Positions 10,816 through 21,393 of a DNA stretch of 64,000 bases are shown one piece after another. How positions within the stretch are numbered: position 1 is the stretch's first letter; each line of letters begins with the position of its first letter. Source of the stretch: Papilionanthe hookeriana x Papilionanthe teres. Taxonomy: Eukaryota > Streptophyta > Magnoliopsida > Asparagales > Orchidaceae. Position numbers and translations under genes: made by a program. The stretch is taken from the NCBI GenBank assembly GCA_022702705.1, contig CM040429.1, positions 108,229,943 to 108,293,942 of the forward strand, written 5' to 3'. Under the pieces are notes generated by a model. That model was not told the origin of the DNA. It ran no database searches and saw nothing but the letters and a program-made list of their open reading frames with translations.

Positions 10816-11545
10816 TACTTCAAATGATCAGGAAGTATTTTTAGCTCAAGTTCAGAAGGTTTTTCAATTGATGGACCATAAGATTCATCTTTCTCAGTCA
10901 TATCCTACACTTCAAAACTTTCACGAACATACTTTAAATCTTCCTCTTGAAAATCTTCAGAATCAAATAACTCCTCTTCTTGCTTATATACAAATTCTTC
11001 TCTTTCAGCTTTTTCTTCATAAATTGATTTGAAATGACATTTACTTAAATATTCAATAACATCAATCCTATAACACTCATCTTCTTTACCTCTAGTAGGA
11101 TATTTCATCGATTTTGAAATATTAAATATAACAGTCTGATCATTAACCCTCATCGTTAATTCCCCTTTTTGCACATCTATCATGGCTCTGCCTATAGATA
11201 GAAAAGGTCTCCCCAAAATTATGGGTATCTCTTTATCTTCCTCCATATTTAACACAATGAAATCCACAGGAAAAATAAATTGATCCACTTTTACCAAAAC
11301 ATCTTCTATAACTACTTTAGGATATGTGATCGAACGATCTGCTAATTGCAGAGTTACAGTACTTGGGGTTATTTCTCCAAGTCCTGGCCTTTAAAATATT
11401 GATAGAGGCATAAGGTTAATGCTTCGCACCCAAATCACATAAAGCTTTTCCACATAATCTTTCTCCGATTGCACATGGAATTGTGAAACTACCGAGATCT
11501 TTAAGTTTTTCGGAAGCTTTTTCGAATTATCGCATCGCACTCCTC
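10816..11545 (-). pseudogene. pol: Protease region of A3
   Basis: The open stretch 10905-11297 reads KVDQFIFPVDFIVLNMEEDK, ILGRPFLSIGRAMIDV and FNISKSMKYPTRGKEDECY, followed by an acidic tail (EEEELFDSEDF-like) ending FQEEDLKYVRESFEV and a stop. To the right, the DLGAS part is split by single-base insertions or losses between about 11380 and 11545 (for example in the CDLGAS and LSIF segments). It is homologous to the A1 and A2 protease regions. Confidence 0.8.
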
Positions 11546-11546
11546 A

Positions 11547-13278
11547 CTAAGTGCAACGAGTCTCATTTTCTTCAAACTTCCTCTTTTTATTAAGAATATC
11601 CTTCATAAATTTCGCATAGCTTGGCATTGGTTCTAGGGCTTCAGCAAATGAAATATTTATGGTAAGCTTCTTTAATATCTTCAAGAGTTTTGAAAATTTC
11701 TTATCCAACTTTTGTTGACGAAGTCTTTGAGGAAATGGAGGTGGTGGTTTTTCTAAATAAACATTAGGTGGAGAAATAGGTCTTTCAAAACCTTTTGGAG
11801 CGTCCTCTTTAGGTCTTTTAATTTCTTCTTTCTCTACTTCAGTTTCTTTTTGAACTCTACCTTCCAATTCTTTTCCACTTCTCTGTTGAAATGCTTTTAC
11901 TTGTTCTTTATTATTTTCTCTTGAATTCACTACAGAATTACTTGGAAGCATTCCTCGGGATCTATTACTTAAAGCATTTACCATTTGTCCCAATTGATTT
12001 TCAATATTTCGATTGTTGCTCCTCGAATTTGTAATTGATTTCCCATATGTGATACTACTTCTTCCATAAACAACTTCTTCTCTTTATTTTGTAAAGCATT
12101 GTTATAACCTGAAGGATAAGTTAATATATTATTATTATTACCTTGGTTGTTCCAATTCTCCAATGGGTTTACTTGGGTGTTCCCTTATTGTTAATTAATA
12201 CCACCCTGATTATTGTTATTCCAGTTAAAACATAGATGATTCTTCCAACCTGGGTTATAATAATTGGAATATGGGTTCTTAAATTTGATTATAGTATTCA
12301 CAGTTTCTGGTGAAGAATAAGAATCAACCATTTGGCCTAATGAATTTTCTTCAATCATGAGATTTGGCTGAGAAAAATTCATCCCAAATTGGTCTATCTT
12401 CCTTGATACAACAACAACTCGATTTGCTAACATTGTAAAAACATCATTCTCATAAACACCAGCCTACCTTTTTAGGATTTAACCTTTCGTAAGGCCATTG
12501 AAAATTATTAGTAGTCATTTCTTCAATTAAAGCATAAGCATCGTAAAATGGTTTAGACATTAATGATCCACCAAGCTAGACAGCATCGATGATTGATCTA
12601 AGAGATCCAACTAATCCATTATAAAAAGTTTGAATTATTAATCAATCTGGTATCGCATGATGTGGACATTTCCTGAGGAGATCGTTAAATCTTTCTCATG
12701 CTTCATATATTGATTCCCCTTCAAACTGACAAAAAAGATGTTGTATCATTTCTCAACTTAGCAGTCTTAGATGTTGGAAAATATTTAACAAGGAATTTTT
12801 GTGACAGTTCACCCCAAGTTCTTATTGAACCAGGTGCTAACGAATGTAACCACATTTTAGCTTTATCCCTTAGTGAGAAAGGAAAAAGTCTAAGTCTAAT
12901 AGCATCATCCGAAACACCATCATATTGAAAAGTAGCACACAACTCTAGAAAATTAGCAAGATGCAAATTAGGATCTTCAGTTGTTGCTCCCCCAAACCGA
13001 TTATTAGACACCATTTGGATAATAGCAGGTCTAAGCTCAAAAGAATTAGCAGCTACAATAGGGTTTTGAATACTAGCACGAAGTTCATCTACTATAGGGT
13101 TAACATAATCTCTTAAAAGTCTTAATTCTTGATGGATGCCAACATTTTGATTTTGATGATTTGTCATTTCTTGAATATTTTTATCTTTTTTTGTATTATT
13201 AATTTTTTTTATTTTTCTGATAGTTCTTTCTAATTCAGAATCGTAAGGCACAAGTCCTTCAGAACCTGAACTATGCAT
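11547..13278 (-). pseudogene. gag: gag of A3, best-preserved copy
   Basis: The start ATG is at 13278 (MHSSGSEGLVPYDSELERT). An open frame can be read further upstream but lacks homology support. It is followed by a lysine-rich segment, RPAIIQMVSNNRFGG, EDPNLHLANFLELC, RLRLFPFSLRDKAKMWLHSL and SQKFLVKYFPTSKTAKLR, in one frame to about 12740. A one-base lengthening of an A run (CAAAAAAGATG, where A2 has CAAAAAGATG) then shifts the frame. Further open parts are 12191-12433 (asparagine-rich, NPYSNYYNPGWKN) and 11547-11993 (acidic and basic, with PPPPFPQRL). It is the structural protein of the particle. No CCHC knuckle was seen. Confidence 0.87.
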
Positions 13279-13380
13279 ACAACAATAAAACAAAACAAAA
13301 CACAACACACTAACAAAAATAAAGAAAAGTAAAAATTTAAAATTTCTTAATTCTCTTTAAAATGCAATTTAATTTATTTT

Positions 13381-13398
13381 TTCCCGGCAACGGCGCCA
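13381..13398 (-). other. Primer-binding site of A3
   Basis: The minus strand reads TGGCGCCGTTGCCGGGAA, 17 of 18 matches to the Athila-type site, starting 6 bases past the LTR3 end (AGTTTT spacer). Confidence 0.9.
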
Positions 13399-13505
13399 AA
13401 AACTTGATCCCCGATAAATGCAACTGCGCCAAAAACTTGATACTGTCCTGTAAATGTAACGATGCTAAAAACTTGATTCCCCGCAAACAGCGCCAAAAAC
13501 TTGGG
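13390..13505 (-). repeat. Four primer-site-like copies across the LTR3 terminus
   Basis: On the plus strand GCGCCAAAAACTTG or a close variant starts at 13393 (beside the true primer-binding site), 13426, 13462 and 13490. The last is preceded by TTCCCCGCAAACA, so a whole decayed primer-binding site sits inside the LTR. The same arrangement occurs in LTR2 (from about 8193) and LTR1 (about 3031-3115). Confidence 0.75.
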
Positions 13506-14824
13506 CTGCTAGGAATATATGCTCTGATGATTTAGATATGAAAATTATGATTTTATAATATGGGATACTACGCAAGTATAAGTATCGTTTATCAAGTAAT
13601 ATAGGACTTTTTGATTAAGCCCCGAGATATCGACCCACAGGGAAAATGTAAAAATCATTAAAGGAAAAAGAAAGTTATCTTTTTACTTTCTTTAATTTTT
13701 TTTGAAAAAGTATGCCTTAATTTTGAAAAGTTTTGAAAGTTTATTTGTCTTTAGAAATTTCCTTAATAAAATGTTAAGCAAGAAATTAAAATTATAATAA
13801 CTAATAACACTGGATGTAAAATACTATTAACTAGAATATCTTTCTCTTTCCTTTTATGAAGTAGTAATAATTCTTAATGTATTATTGTGGAAGTATTCAA
13901 AATTGTTGTGACAAATAGAACCAAATGTGTTCTTTACCCTTATTTGGTTCTATAAAGAACATAGGTTAATTTAAAATTTTTATTATTTTGAACATGGTTA
14001 GGCAGAGAAGATACCAGTCTCTCAGTCTAGAGTTCCCTCGATTCCCACCAACGGGGGGCTAACTTCTCATAACAAAACTCAAAACTTCAAACCAAATTAG
14101 GGGTTTTTTTCTCTAATTTTACTCCCTTTTATAAAAATATCTTCTAATATGACATTCAATTATATGGACTACAATTCTCACACATATAATTGTATGTGAT
14201 TCTTACTAACTTTTATGAGACAATACCGCATTGGATCTTACATAATCTCAAGAAATTCTACAACTTAACAGGCCAAATTAAGAAGTAAACAAAGTTTTTA
14301 GAATCAATCTTAACAACTTCTTCCAACTTTTAAACACTTATACTTTCCACAACAATTCTTTGTAAATTAATTACTTCTCCATTTAAGAAAGAAAAAGATA
14401 AAGTAAACTACTCAGAATGCATTGAGAAAATACAAAAACACATTGATTTGAAATTAAAAACAATAAGAAAAATAATAAATGAAAGCAAGTATTAATATAA
14501 AGATTAAAAATAAACACTTATTTGAAAATCCTCTCCACAAGACTAAGAAAGTTCCTCTGAAACTTTGACTCTTCGCTAAAATACTCCTCAGAGTAAGTCT
14601 CCCAACTCCGATGATTTAGAATATTGACTTCAGACTTCAATAAAAACTAAACTAAAAGAAAGAAAAGAAGTGGGAAGAAAAAGACTTCACTCCGACCAAT
14701 TTCTCCTTTCTACTCTCTACTCCTACTCTAAAATAAAAACTCTTAAAAATGCAGTGGAAGAACAAAAGAAAGAAAGAAAGAACCCTTCAAAATGCAAGGG
14801 AAGAGTCTCCTAATCTTTCCTAAG

Positions 14825-14840
14825 TCTCTCTTTAAATAGT
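14825..14840 (-). promoter_or_regulatory. TATA-like box of LTR3
   Basis: The minus strand reads ACTATTTAAAGAGAG at the same offset as in LTR1 and LTR2. Confidence 0.5.
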
Positions 14841-15023
14841 AAACCAAAAGGTGCCTTCGTGTCTCTTCAAAATGTGTTCAGATTCAATGTATCTACCAAG
14901 GAACGCACCCCTTCATTCAAACTTGTTGCTGAAAGGAAGTTATGGTAGTTACCACCAAGAGTTGCATCCCATCCCCTTTGAAATTGGGGCCAAATTCATT
15001 TGAATTTCGATTTTTAACTGTGA

Positions 15024-15054
15024 TGGCTAAGCGTCAATGAGCAGCGCTTAGCCA
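15024..15054. other. Stem-loop in LTR3
   Basis: The arms TGGCTAAGCG (15024-15033) and CGCTTAGCCA (15045-15054) are perfect complements. Compared with LTR2 one C:G pair has become T:A. Both changes are also what CpG decay on the two strands would give. Confidence 0.7.
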
Positions 15055-15847
15055 CCGATGCTAAAATTTTGATTTTTCATTATTTTTGCTCCAAATTTGA
15101 TCCAATTTTGGTCCTTTCATCATGACCATCCATTTTCATCATACCTGCAAGAAAAACACATAATACCTTCCATTAAAGTGCAATATCATTAAAAATAGGT
15201 ATAAAAATGTGCATAAAAATACTAAATATTTTAGGTGTATCAAAATCCCCCAAACTTAAAATGTTACTTGTCCTCAAGTGACAGTTAATCTCATAAAACA
15301 TTTTAGCATGCAAATTATGTAATGAGTTTCTTAGGAATATAACAAAATTTTGTTCTAGAAATGGAATAGCCCAATTTAGAAAAAATTTCAGTAATTAAAA
15401 CCAACTTAAAGTTTAGAAAGTTCTTAAGTAATGGAAAATGACAAATATAGGTTTCTATCTATTTCAGAAATATTTGTAGATTCTTCAAAATATACGACTC
15501 AAACATTTATTTTTCTCACTTAAAAATCTTTATTTGAAAATAATTTTACTTACTATATTTTAACATTAAGCATTAGATTTTCTCTGAACTTAAATCTTAA
15601 ACTTTAGGTATGAAACTAATTTTTAATTAGGCCCTTAAATCCTCAAGCTTCTCCTCCCTTTTCATATACTATTTTTCACTTTTTCTCCTTTTTTTTATAA
15701 GGCAATAATTACTATATCTGGATAGGCTTTTAATGATTTTAAATTCCATCCTTCCATTTAATATAAAGGTCACATATACATCTTTTACTTAAAAATCATA
15801 ATAATAGTATTTGAAAATTATTCTTCAATAAAAGAAATTTATGCTTT

Positions 15848-16151
15848 GTAAATTAGGATCTTCGTTTGGTGAAGCACTAAATTGATTATTCTGTACCATT
15901 TAGATAATTGCAAGTTTAAGCTCAAATGAATTAGCCGCAACATCAGGATTTTGGTTAGTTAAGTGAATTTTATCTAATGTAGGGTTAGCATAATCTCTTA
16001 AAGGTCTTGGTTGATTTGTATTTTCAATTGCTGGATTATATGCCATTTGATTTAAATTTATAATTTCTTTTTCTCGTTTTCTAATTCTTTTAATAGTGCG
16101 CTCTAATTCCGAATCGTAAGGTATTAAACTTTCGGTTCCAAATTTATGCAT
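15848..16151 (-). pseudogene. gag: gag N-terminal fragment, diverged subfamily
   Basis: It starts at 16151 with MHKFGTESLIPYDSELERTI, an arginine- and lysine-rich stretch, LRDYANPTLDKIH and NSFELKLAII. A stop then replaces the residue before MVQNNQF (W or Q in relatives), and EDPNL follows before the chimeric join. It is clearly homologous to the A3 gag start but much diverged in sequence. Confidence 0.75.
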
Positions 16152-16206
16152 ACACGACTTAAGTAGATTTTAAAATAATACATTACTCTAGTAATTTTAA
16201 TAATTA

Positions 16207-16211
<5 letters not shown>

Positions 16212-16247
<36 letters not shown>
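16212..16247. repeat. (TA)n microsatellite
   Basis: This is an uninterrupted TA run in the leader of the A4 stub, between gag and the primer-binding site. Confidence 0.95.
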
Positions 16248-16250
<3 letters not shown>

Positions 16251-16268
16251 TTTAATAATTACTTTGTT

Positions 16269-16286
16269 TCCCCAGCAACGGCGCCA
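16269..16286 (-). other. Primer-binding site of A4
   Basis: The minus strand reads TGGCGCCGTTGCTGGGGA, one change from the family site. It lies 6 bases from the LTR4 terminus (TCTTTT spacer). Confidence 0.88.
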
Positions 16287-16292
16287 AAAAGA

Positions 16293-17791
16293 TGATCCCC
16301 GATAAATATATGTGCGAGAAAAACTTGACTCCACACCAAATATATGTACTGATGATTTAGATATGAAAATTATGAATTTATAATATGGGATACTACGCAA
16401 GTATACGTATCATTTATCAAGTAATATAGGACTTTCTGATTAAACCCCGAGATACCGAACCCACAGGGAAGTTTAGAGATTAAGAACTAATTTCAGTAGA
16501 TGTAATTACTATCTAATATACGGAAATAAAGAACGCTTATACTAAACTCTATTACTTAATGAAAGATTGCAATTTATAAAAAGTATCTTTCCCCTTGTTA
16601 AAAGAATTAAGTGAATGGATAATTAATTTAGTTAGAATTATATTGTGCCAAATAGGAGCATTCCTATTCTTTACTCTTTGGTCCAGGTATAAAGAACATT
16701 GACTATCCTATGCTAGGTTACTGAATCTGTGGCTATGTTGGGAGGATACTGGTTGCCACTTTGGAACTCTCACGTTCCCCTCGCCTGAGGGCTAACAACT
16801 AAACTTTAGCTTACGAACGATAGAACCGAATTTGAAGATTTTAGTCTGTCACACTAAAATATCCAATTCTACGCCCGATAAATAATAGTTCCCTATTTAT
16901 TTGCACCCTCCTTTCAAGGCTTTTGATTTCCCTGAATTTTGGATGTAATTTTTACTATAGTTGATAATTCAACATATTTTAACAGTTCAATTGGCCAAAT
17001 TGAAAGTAAATTAAGATTTAAGTAAAAGATTATCAAAATTTTTTATTTATATTTAAGGCACAACTAATTCAATTTTTCATTTCACAAAATCTCAACAACA
17101 AAGAGAAAGACAGAGAAAACTACTCAGAATGCATAGGAAGAATAACAAAAAACATGTATTTCATTTAAAGCTATAAAACAATAAACAAAAACTTATCTCG
17201 AATCTTCTCCCCAAGCAAACTCCTTGAAGTTCCTCTCACTCTTCCTTCTTGTACAATACACTCAATTAAACTTACTAATGAACACTCACACACTACAGAC
17301 TCTTCAGACTCAGACTCTCCAGACTCAGATTAAGACACACACCAAAAGAACACACACTTTCTTCCAAGATTTGTCTCTATTTAAAGAGGGAGAAATATTT
17401 CCAAAGGTTGCTTAAGCACATCTTTAAAAAGCGTCCAGATTCATTGTATTTTTCCTTGAACCGACCTTCTCGCCGTCGGCGGCAACGATCTCACCGTCGG
17501 CGGGCTTCTAGAACGTAGGCTAACTGCTCAGGCTCACTGTCGGCTGGCTCCTTTATAATATATTCAAATACTTTCGGAAATCACGCCGTCGGCGGTCTAT
17601 TCCTCGCCGTTGGCGGATAGTTCACTTTTCATCTCTTTTAGTCTTTTTGTTTCAGATTCGCTCCTTTTTATATCTTTTTGCTCTCATTTCCTATAAATCT
17701 TCATTCCTGCAATAAAACATAGAAAATACTTTTCTTTAAAGTGCAATTTCATCAAAAATTGATATAATATTGGTATGAATTTCTCAATACA
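16293..17791 (-). repeat. LTR4, diverged Athila LTR subfamily
   Basis: The 3' terminus (minus strand ...ATCGGGGATCA) is at 16293. The next 170 bases match the other LTRs closely (the GATACTACGCAAGTATACG segment and the segment with CCACAGGGAA). The middle is much diverged. The outer end is uncertain: the TGATACACC start is not seen, and similarity fades near 17791, where TGTATTGAG could be the start. The length is about 1.5 kb. A TATA-like box (TTTAAATAG, minus) lies near 17372-17380. Confidence 0.7.
17471..17616. other. Cluster of CGCCGTCGGCGG motifs in LTR4
   Basis: Five copies of CGCCGTCGGCGG or near variants occur at 17471, 17493, 17535 (degenerate), 17584 and 17605. Each can fold as CGCCG-T-CGGCG. 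The cluster takes the place of the stem-loop island of LTR1-3, 175-320 bp from the outer end. Confidence 0.7.
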
Positions 17792-20581
17792 TTTCTCTAG
17801 TCAGCTGCCTGGTGGAGCTCAGGGCCAGGCAATGAGTGTCATGGACCGCTTAGGGTGAGGGTTGAGCAGGCAAGGAGGCTGGGGAGTAGATTGCACACTA
17901 GCAAACTTCAATTTTGAGTTTTAAGGACAAGGTGCACTCAGGCGTGACTATTCCGGTGGCTGGGGTTACTGGCAAGGATAGTCAGGCAGCTGGGCAGGCT
18001 GAGGAGGAGTGGAAGAGAAGTTCAGCTCAATTAATTGAGGCAGGGAGATTGCTTAAGGTGAGTTAGAGAATGGGACATGGCTTTAGCAAATGGCTAAACC
18101 CAATGGTTCCAAGTGGTGGACCATTGGTCCATGGCTCATGGGGCATGGGTTGGGTCAGGTCAAACTCACCTTAGGAGGTCTAGACTTGGTTGCCAAGAAG
18201 TTGGTTTGGTCAAATTTGGTTTAATTTGGTTTAATTTAAATCATGTGTGCACATGGATTGTTTTGTATTTGAATTGGGCTAGGTTGGGTTTGGGTTTGAT
18301 TGGGATCAAATTGATTGATTAAAATGGTCTAAATGATTGTCATAAAGCTTGTAGAAAAGGTTTGGAGTGGAATTGAATTGATTGGGTAGGTGAATTTGGT
18401 GGAATTTGGTGGTTTGGTTCAATTTGGTCACCATGGGTTAAGATTGAGTTTAGGTTAGGTTAGAGCTTGTCTAGAGCCCAATTGATGGTTAAAAATGATG
18501 TATGTGATTGACATGAAAGGTTTAGGGTAGAAATTGGGTGGATATTTTGAGTTTAGGGAATTCAATTTGGGGATTTAGGTCATGTAACATCTTTAGGGCA
18601 AATTTGAGGATTCTGGTTCCAAATGAGTTTGTATTGGATTTCAATCAAAATTTTAGCCAAATGAATGTTGTATTTGGTATAGGAATGTGTTAGGAAGAGT
18701 TTGGAAATTGATTTGGTGAAACTTGAGTTGTTTTGGGTCATTTTGGGGTGAATTCAATCATAGGGCCAAAATTGGGGGTTTTGAATTAAAGTTGAAATTG
18801 AACTCAAATGTGGACCAAATTGTGCTTGGTTTTAATTGAAATTGGTATTGGGGATGTTGAATTGAAGTTTAGAATTGAATTAGATCAAAATTAGGGTCAA
18901 TTGGGTTGATTTGGTTTGACATTGGGTCCATTTGGGTTAAGTGAGCCAAGTTTGGATTTTGGATTGAAAGTGGGTTAATTTGGTAAAATTGGGTTATGGT
19001 GTAGTTAAATAAAATGAATTGGGAATATTTAGGATTTTCTGGAATTTTTTGAGAATTTTTGGAATTTTTGAAATTTTGGGCTAAGAGGAGTATTAAGGGT
19101 ATTTGGTGGTTATTTGGAGTGTATTGGAGTATTTTAGTGGATTTAAAAGGTCATAACTGTTTTAAAATGATTCTTATGAATTTTGATAATTTTGGGTAAT
19201 TTTTGGGAAATTTTGGATGATTTCGTCGTTGTATGGGCAATTTAGGTAGTTTTGGGTAAGTTTAAGGACTCAATGTCAAAACCTGAAATTTTAGAAAAAT
19301 GAAGGGGCTTCGAATTGGAGAGAATGGGAACATTTTAGTGGGGTCAAGATTGAGTAAAAAAGTGATTTGGAATGGAATTAACGTTTAGGAGTATGAGTCA
19401 TGGACTTAGCCATGTCCAACCACTTTGGGACCAAGTTTAGCCAAATGGTGACCACTTTATGACCCTTCACATATTGACCCTAGTCATCTTAATCAGAGAC
19501 TAGTGGATTTGGTCCAATCATGTGAGTTTCTTAAAGGGTAGAAGGTAAGGGTTCAAGGTTTGGGTTAAGTGGCTTAGGGGTGTGTGTGTGTGCAAGAGAA
19601 GCTCAAGTCACCCAAGGTTACCCTAAGTCCAAGCATTCCTATGGGAACTCACTATTGGTTGCCCATATGGTGGTTTTAACCTTTCAAGGTGATTTAGAGG
19701 TTTGCAACCATCCAAGTGGAGTCCCAAGAGGAGTCAGGAAGTGGTTGAGAATTGCTAAAGGGAGGGTATCAACTCTAGTCTTCTAAGATAGTCAAGGAGA
19801 AATCTTATGGCTAGATCCTAGGCACTAAGAGGAAGAAACGGACCTCACCAAAAATGAGGTCAACAATCTCTTTAGGCATTTACACCCCGTGTAATATAAG
19901 TCATAGCCTATCTTAGGATTCCAAGGTTGTCATCAGATATGACATGAATCCTCCTCTCATTCAGGCTATTTATAGAATTAATATTATGTAAATGTAAACC
20001 CTAACTAATAAAATTGGCAGGATTAAACACAATAATATTTCTTCAAAATTGAAACCAAACCTTAGTATAGGTTGGGGAGTTTCCATGGTTTGCCTTAGGA
20101 TCTATGACTTCCCCTACTTTTCTTCCTTTGGGTTCCGAAAATAAAATGTTCCACATTTGCACCTTTATTAGCATTCTCCACATATTACTTTGAGAATCCT
20201 ACCTTTTGGAAGTCATTAAAAAACAATATTTACTTATCTAAATCGAGAGTTTTCTTGGGTCACTTTGGTCATTTATGATGTAACTAACTATAGAGGCTTA
20301 CTCTTATAATAAACTTTAAGAACTCAGATAATATTAACCCTATCTAGTTGCTTCATATTATATAAGAAAATTTGTCGGTCAACATAAATGGTTCACAGAC
20401 CAAATAGACGTCATGGATACTTTAGTTTATTTCATCAGACCTCACCGCCAAGCAATGTGTCTTATCTTCGGGATAGATACATTGCTTGTGGTGTAGTGTT
20501 CGATTATTTAAACTATTGCATGTATGAGATCGGTTTGATTTCATATTTTAAATTAAAATGATATTTTCAAATTCTCTAAAT

Positions 20582-20640
<59 letters not shown>
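17792..20640 (+). repeat. Family B repeat, forward copy B1 (non-coding)
   Basis: This is G- and T-rich, non-coding sequence with no supportable ORF. Parts recur at 36700-38145 in the same orientation (for example GAATTGAAGTTTAGAATTG and CAAAAATGAGGTCAA) and, inverted, at 31118-32000 and 39535-40300. The terminal 400 bp carry the words AGTTTTCTTGGG, TAACTATAGAGGCTT, AAGAAC and GTCGG, seen in all B copies. It is probably the LTR of a Tat/Ogre-like element, since a B end at 48115 is followed by a GGCGACTCC-like primer site, but its boundaries are not established. Confidence 0.5.
20585..20638. repeat. (AT)n microsatellite
   Basis: About 27 AT units lie at the junction between the B1 copy and the DUF4283 pseudogene. 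Confidence 0.95.
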
Positions 20641-20643
<3 letters not shown>

Positions 20644-20644
20644 C

Positions 20645-21235
20645 AAGCATTTTAAAGTCCGACAACTGGTCTCCCAAAAATAGCACCAAGAGAAAATAAT
20701 ATTTCATGATTGAATAGGTGTAGCTTCAGTCCCGAAAATGTGATCCAAATTGGTACAATTGTTAGTTCAGTTTGTGAACCAAAATTGATTGACCATTTTA
20801 GAAGCTCCATACTCTTAATTTCAATCTTCAAACATTGTTTAGGAAAAAGCTAGGCATAGTCTTCTTTGCTGCTTAATTTGATCAAAATTTGCCTACCGTA
20901 GAGCAATCCCACTTTTCACTCTCCAAGCAACTTCAAACCTTCAAAAAAGCTTCAGAAACATTCCATTTGAGGATGATCATAGAAAAATTTGCCAACTAAA
21001 GCAAACTTACACGACACGGATAGTGCATTAGTATCATTCCCAGATAAAAAATTTGTGGGCTTACCATGTTTCCTTTCCTTTCTTCTAACAAAAGGATTGA
21101 CTCCCTTCCCATCTAAAGAATCTTGGTCTTGTTAAGGGAAAACATAATTTTTAGAATCCACATTGATTACCTTAGTGCTTCTAGTGACCACCTTAACAAA
21201 AGTAAATTTGGCTCCATAAAAAAAAAAAACCGCCA
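20645..21235 (-). pseudogene. DUF4283-type (LINE ORF1-like) pseudogene
   Basis: The minus strand reads, with stops, a basic region, then FALVGKFFYDHPQMECF, the GLLYGRQILIKLSSKEDYA block, KWSINFGSQTEL and TIVPIWITFSGLKLHLFNHE and LGAIFGRPV. This is the layout of the DUF4283 domain and its C-terminal extension, common in plant LINE ORF1 proteins that bind element RNA. At least three stops are present (after FP, after ECF, after LLGE). The C-terminal end runs into the AT repeat at 20640, so the zinc-knuckle part is lost. It could also be a domesticated host copy, but the decay argues against that. Confidence 0.65.
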
Positions 21236-21270
21236 CCGAAGGCTAGAACCATGGTGCCCGGAACCCTAGG

Positions 21271-21272
<2 letters not shown>

Positions 21273-21315
<43 letters not shown>

Positions 21316-21320
21316 TACTA

Positions 21321-21368
<48 letters not shown>

Positions 21369-21386
21369 GTGTGTGTGTGCGCGCGC
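21273..21386. repeat. Compound microsatellite (TTA)n (TA)n (GT)n (GC)n
   Basis: A TTA run (21273-21314), a TA run (21324-21366), then GT and GC runs follow one another. Reading frames through it are artefacts of the repeats. Confidence 0.95.
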
Positions 21387-21393
21387 TCAATTG

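Larger units (their letters stand above)
10062..13404 (-). mobile_element. RT-less Athila derivative A3, internal region
   Basis: This 3343-bp region matches A2 in gene order and deletion point: primer-binding site, gag, protease, jump at about 10815, 3' non-coding region, polypurine tract. LTR2 is its 3' LTR and LTR3 its 5' LTR. The same join in A2 and A3 means they descend from one deleted ancestor. A2 plus LTR2 is 5197 bp and A3 plus LTR3 is 5181 bp. Confidence 0.85.
13405..15242 (-). repeat. LTR3, shared by A3 (5' LTR) and the A4 stub (3' LTR)
   Basis: This 1838-bp LTR starts at 15242 (TGATACACC) and ends at 13405 on the minus strand. The primer-binding site of A3 lies to its left and a polypurine tract to its right (from 15243). 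About 20 bases near 14108 are missing relative to LTR1 and LTR2. Confidence 0.9.
15243..16292 (-). mobile_element. Chimeric stub A4: derivative 3' end joined to a different gag start
   Basis: 15243-15847 is the same polypurine tract and 3' non-coding region as in A2 and A3. At about 15848 the sequence switches in mid-region to the N-terminal gag of a diverged Athila subfamily (15848-16151), followed by its own leader and primer-binding site. Gag C-terminus, protease and everything between are missing. The join falls where both parents have similar AT-rich words, pointing to illegitimate recombination. Confidence 0.75.

Noticed and set aside
18113..19786. Short plus-strand frames in the G/T-rich B1 copy
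   Set aside because: Low-complexity translation in a region that is repeated as non-coding DNA elsewhere in the window.
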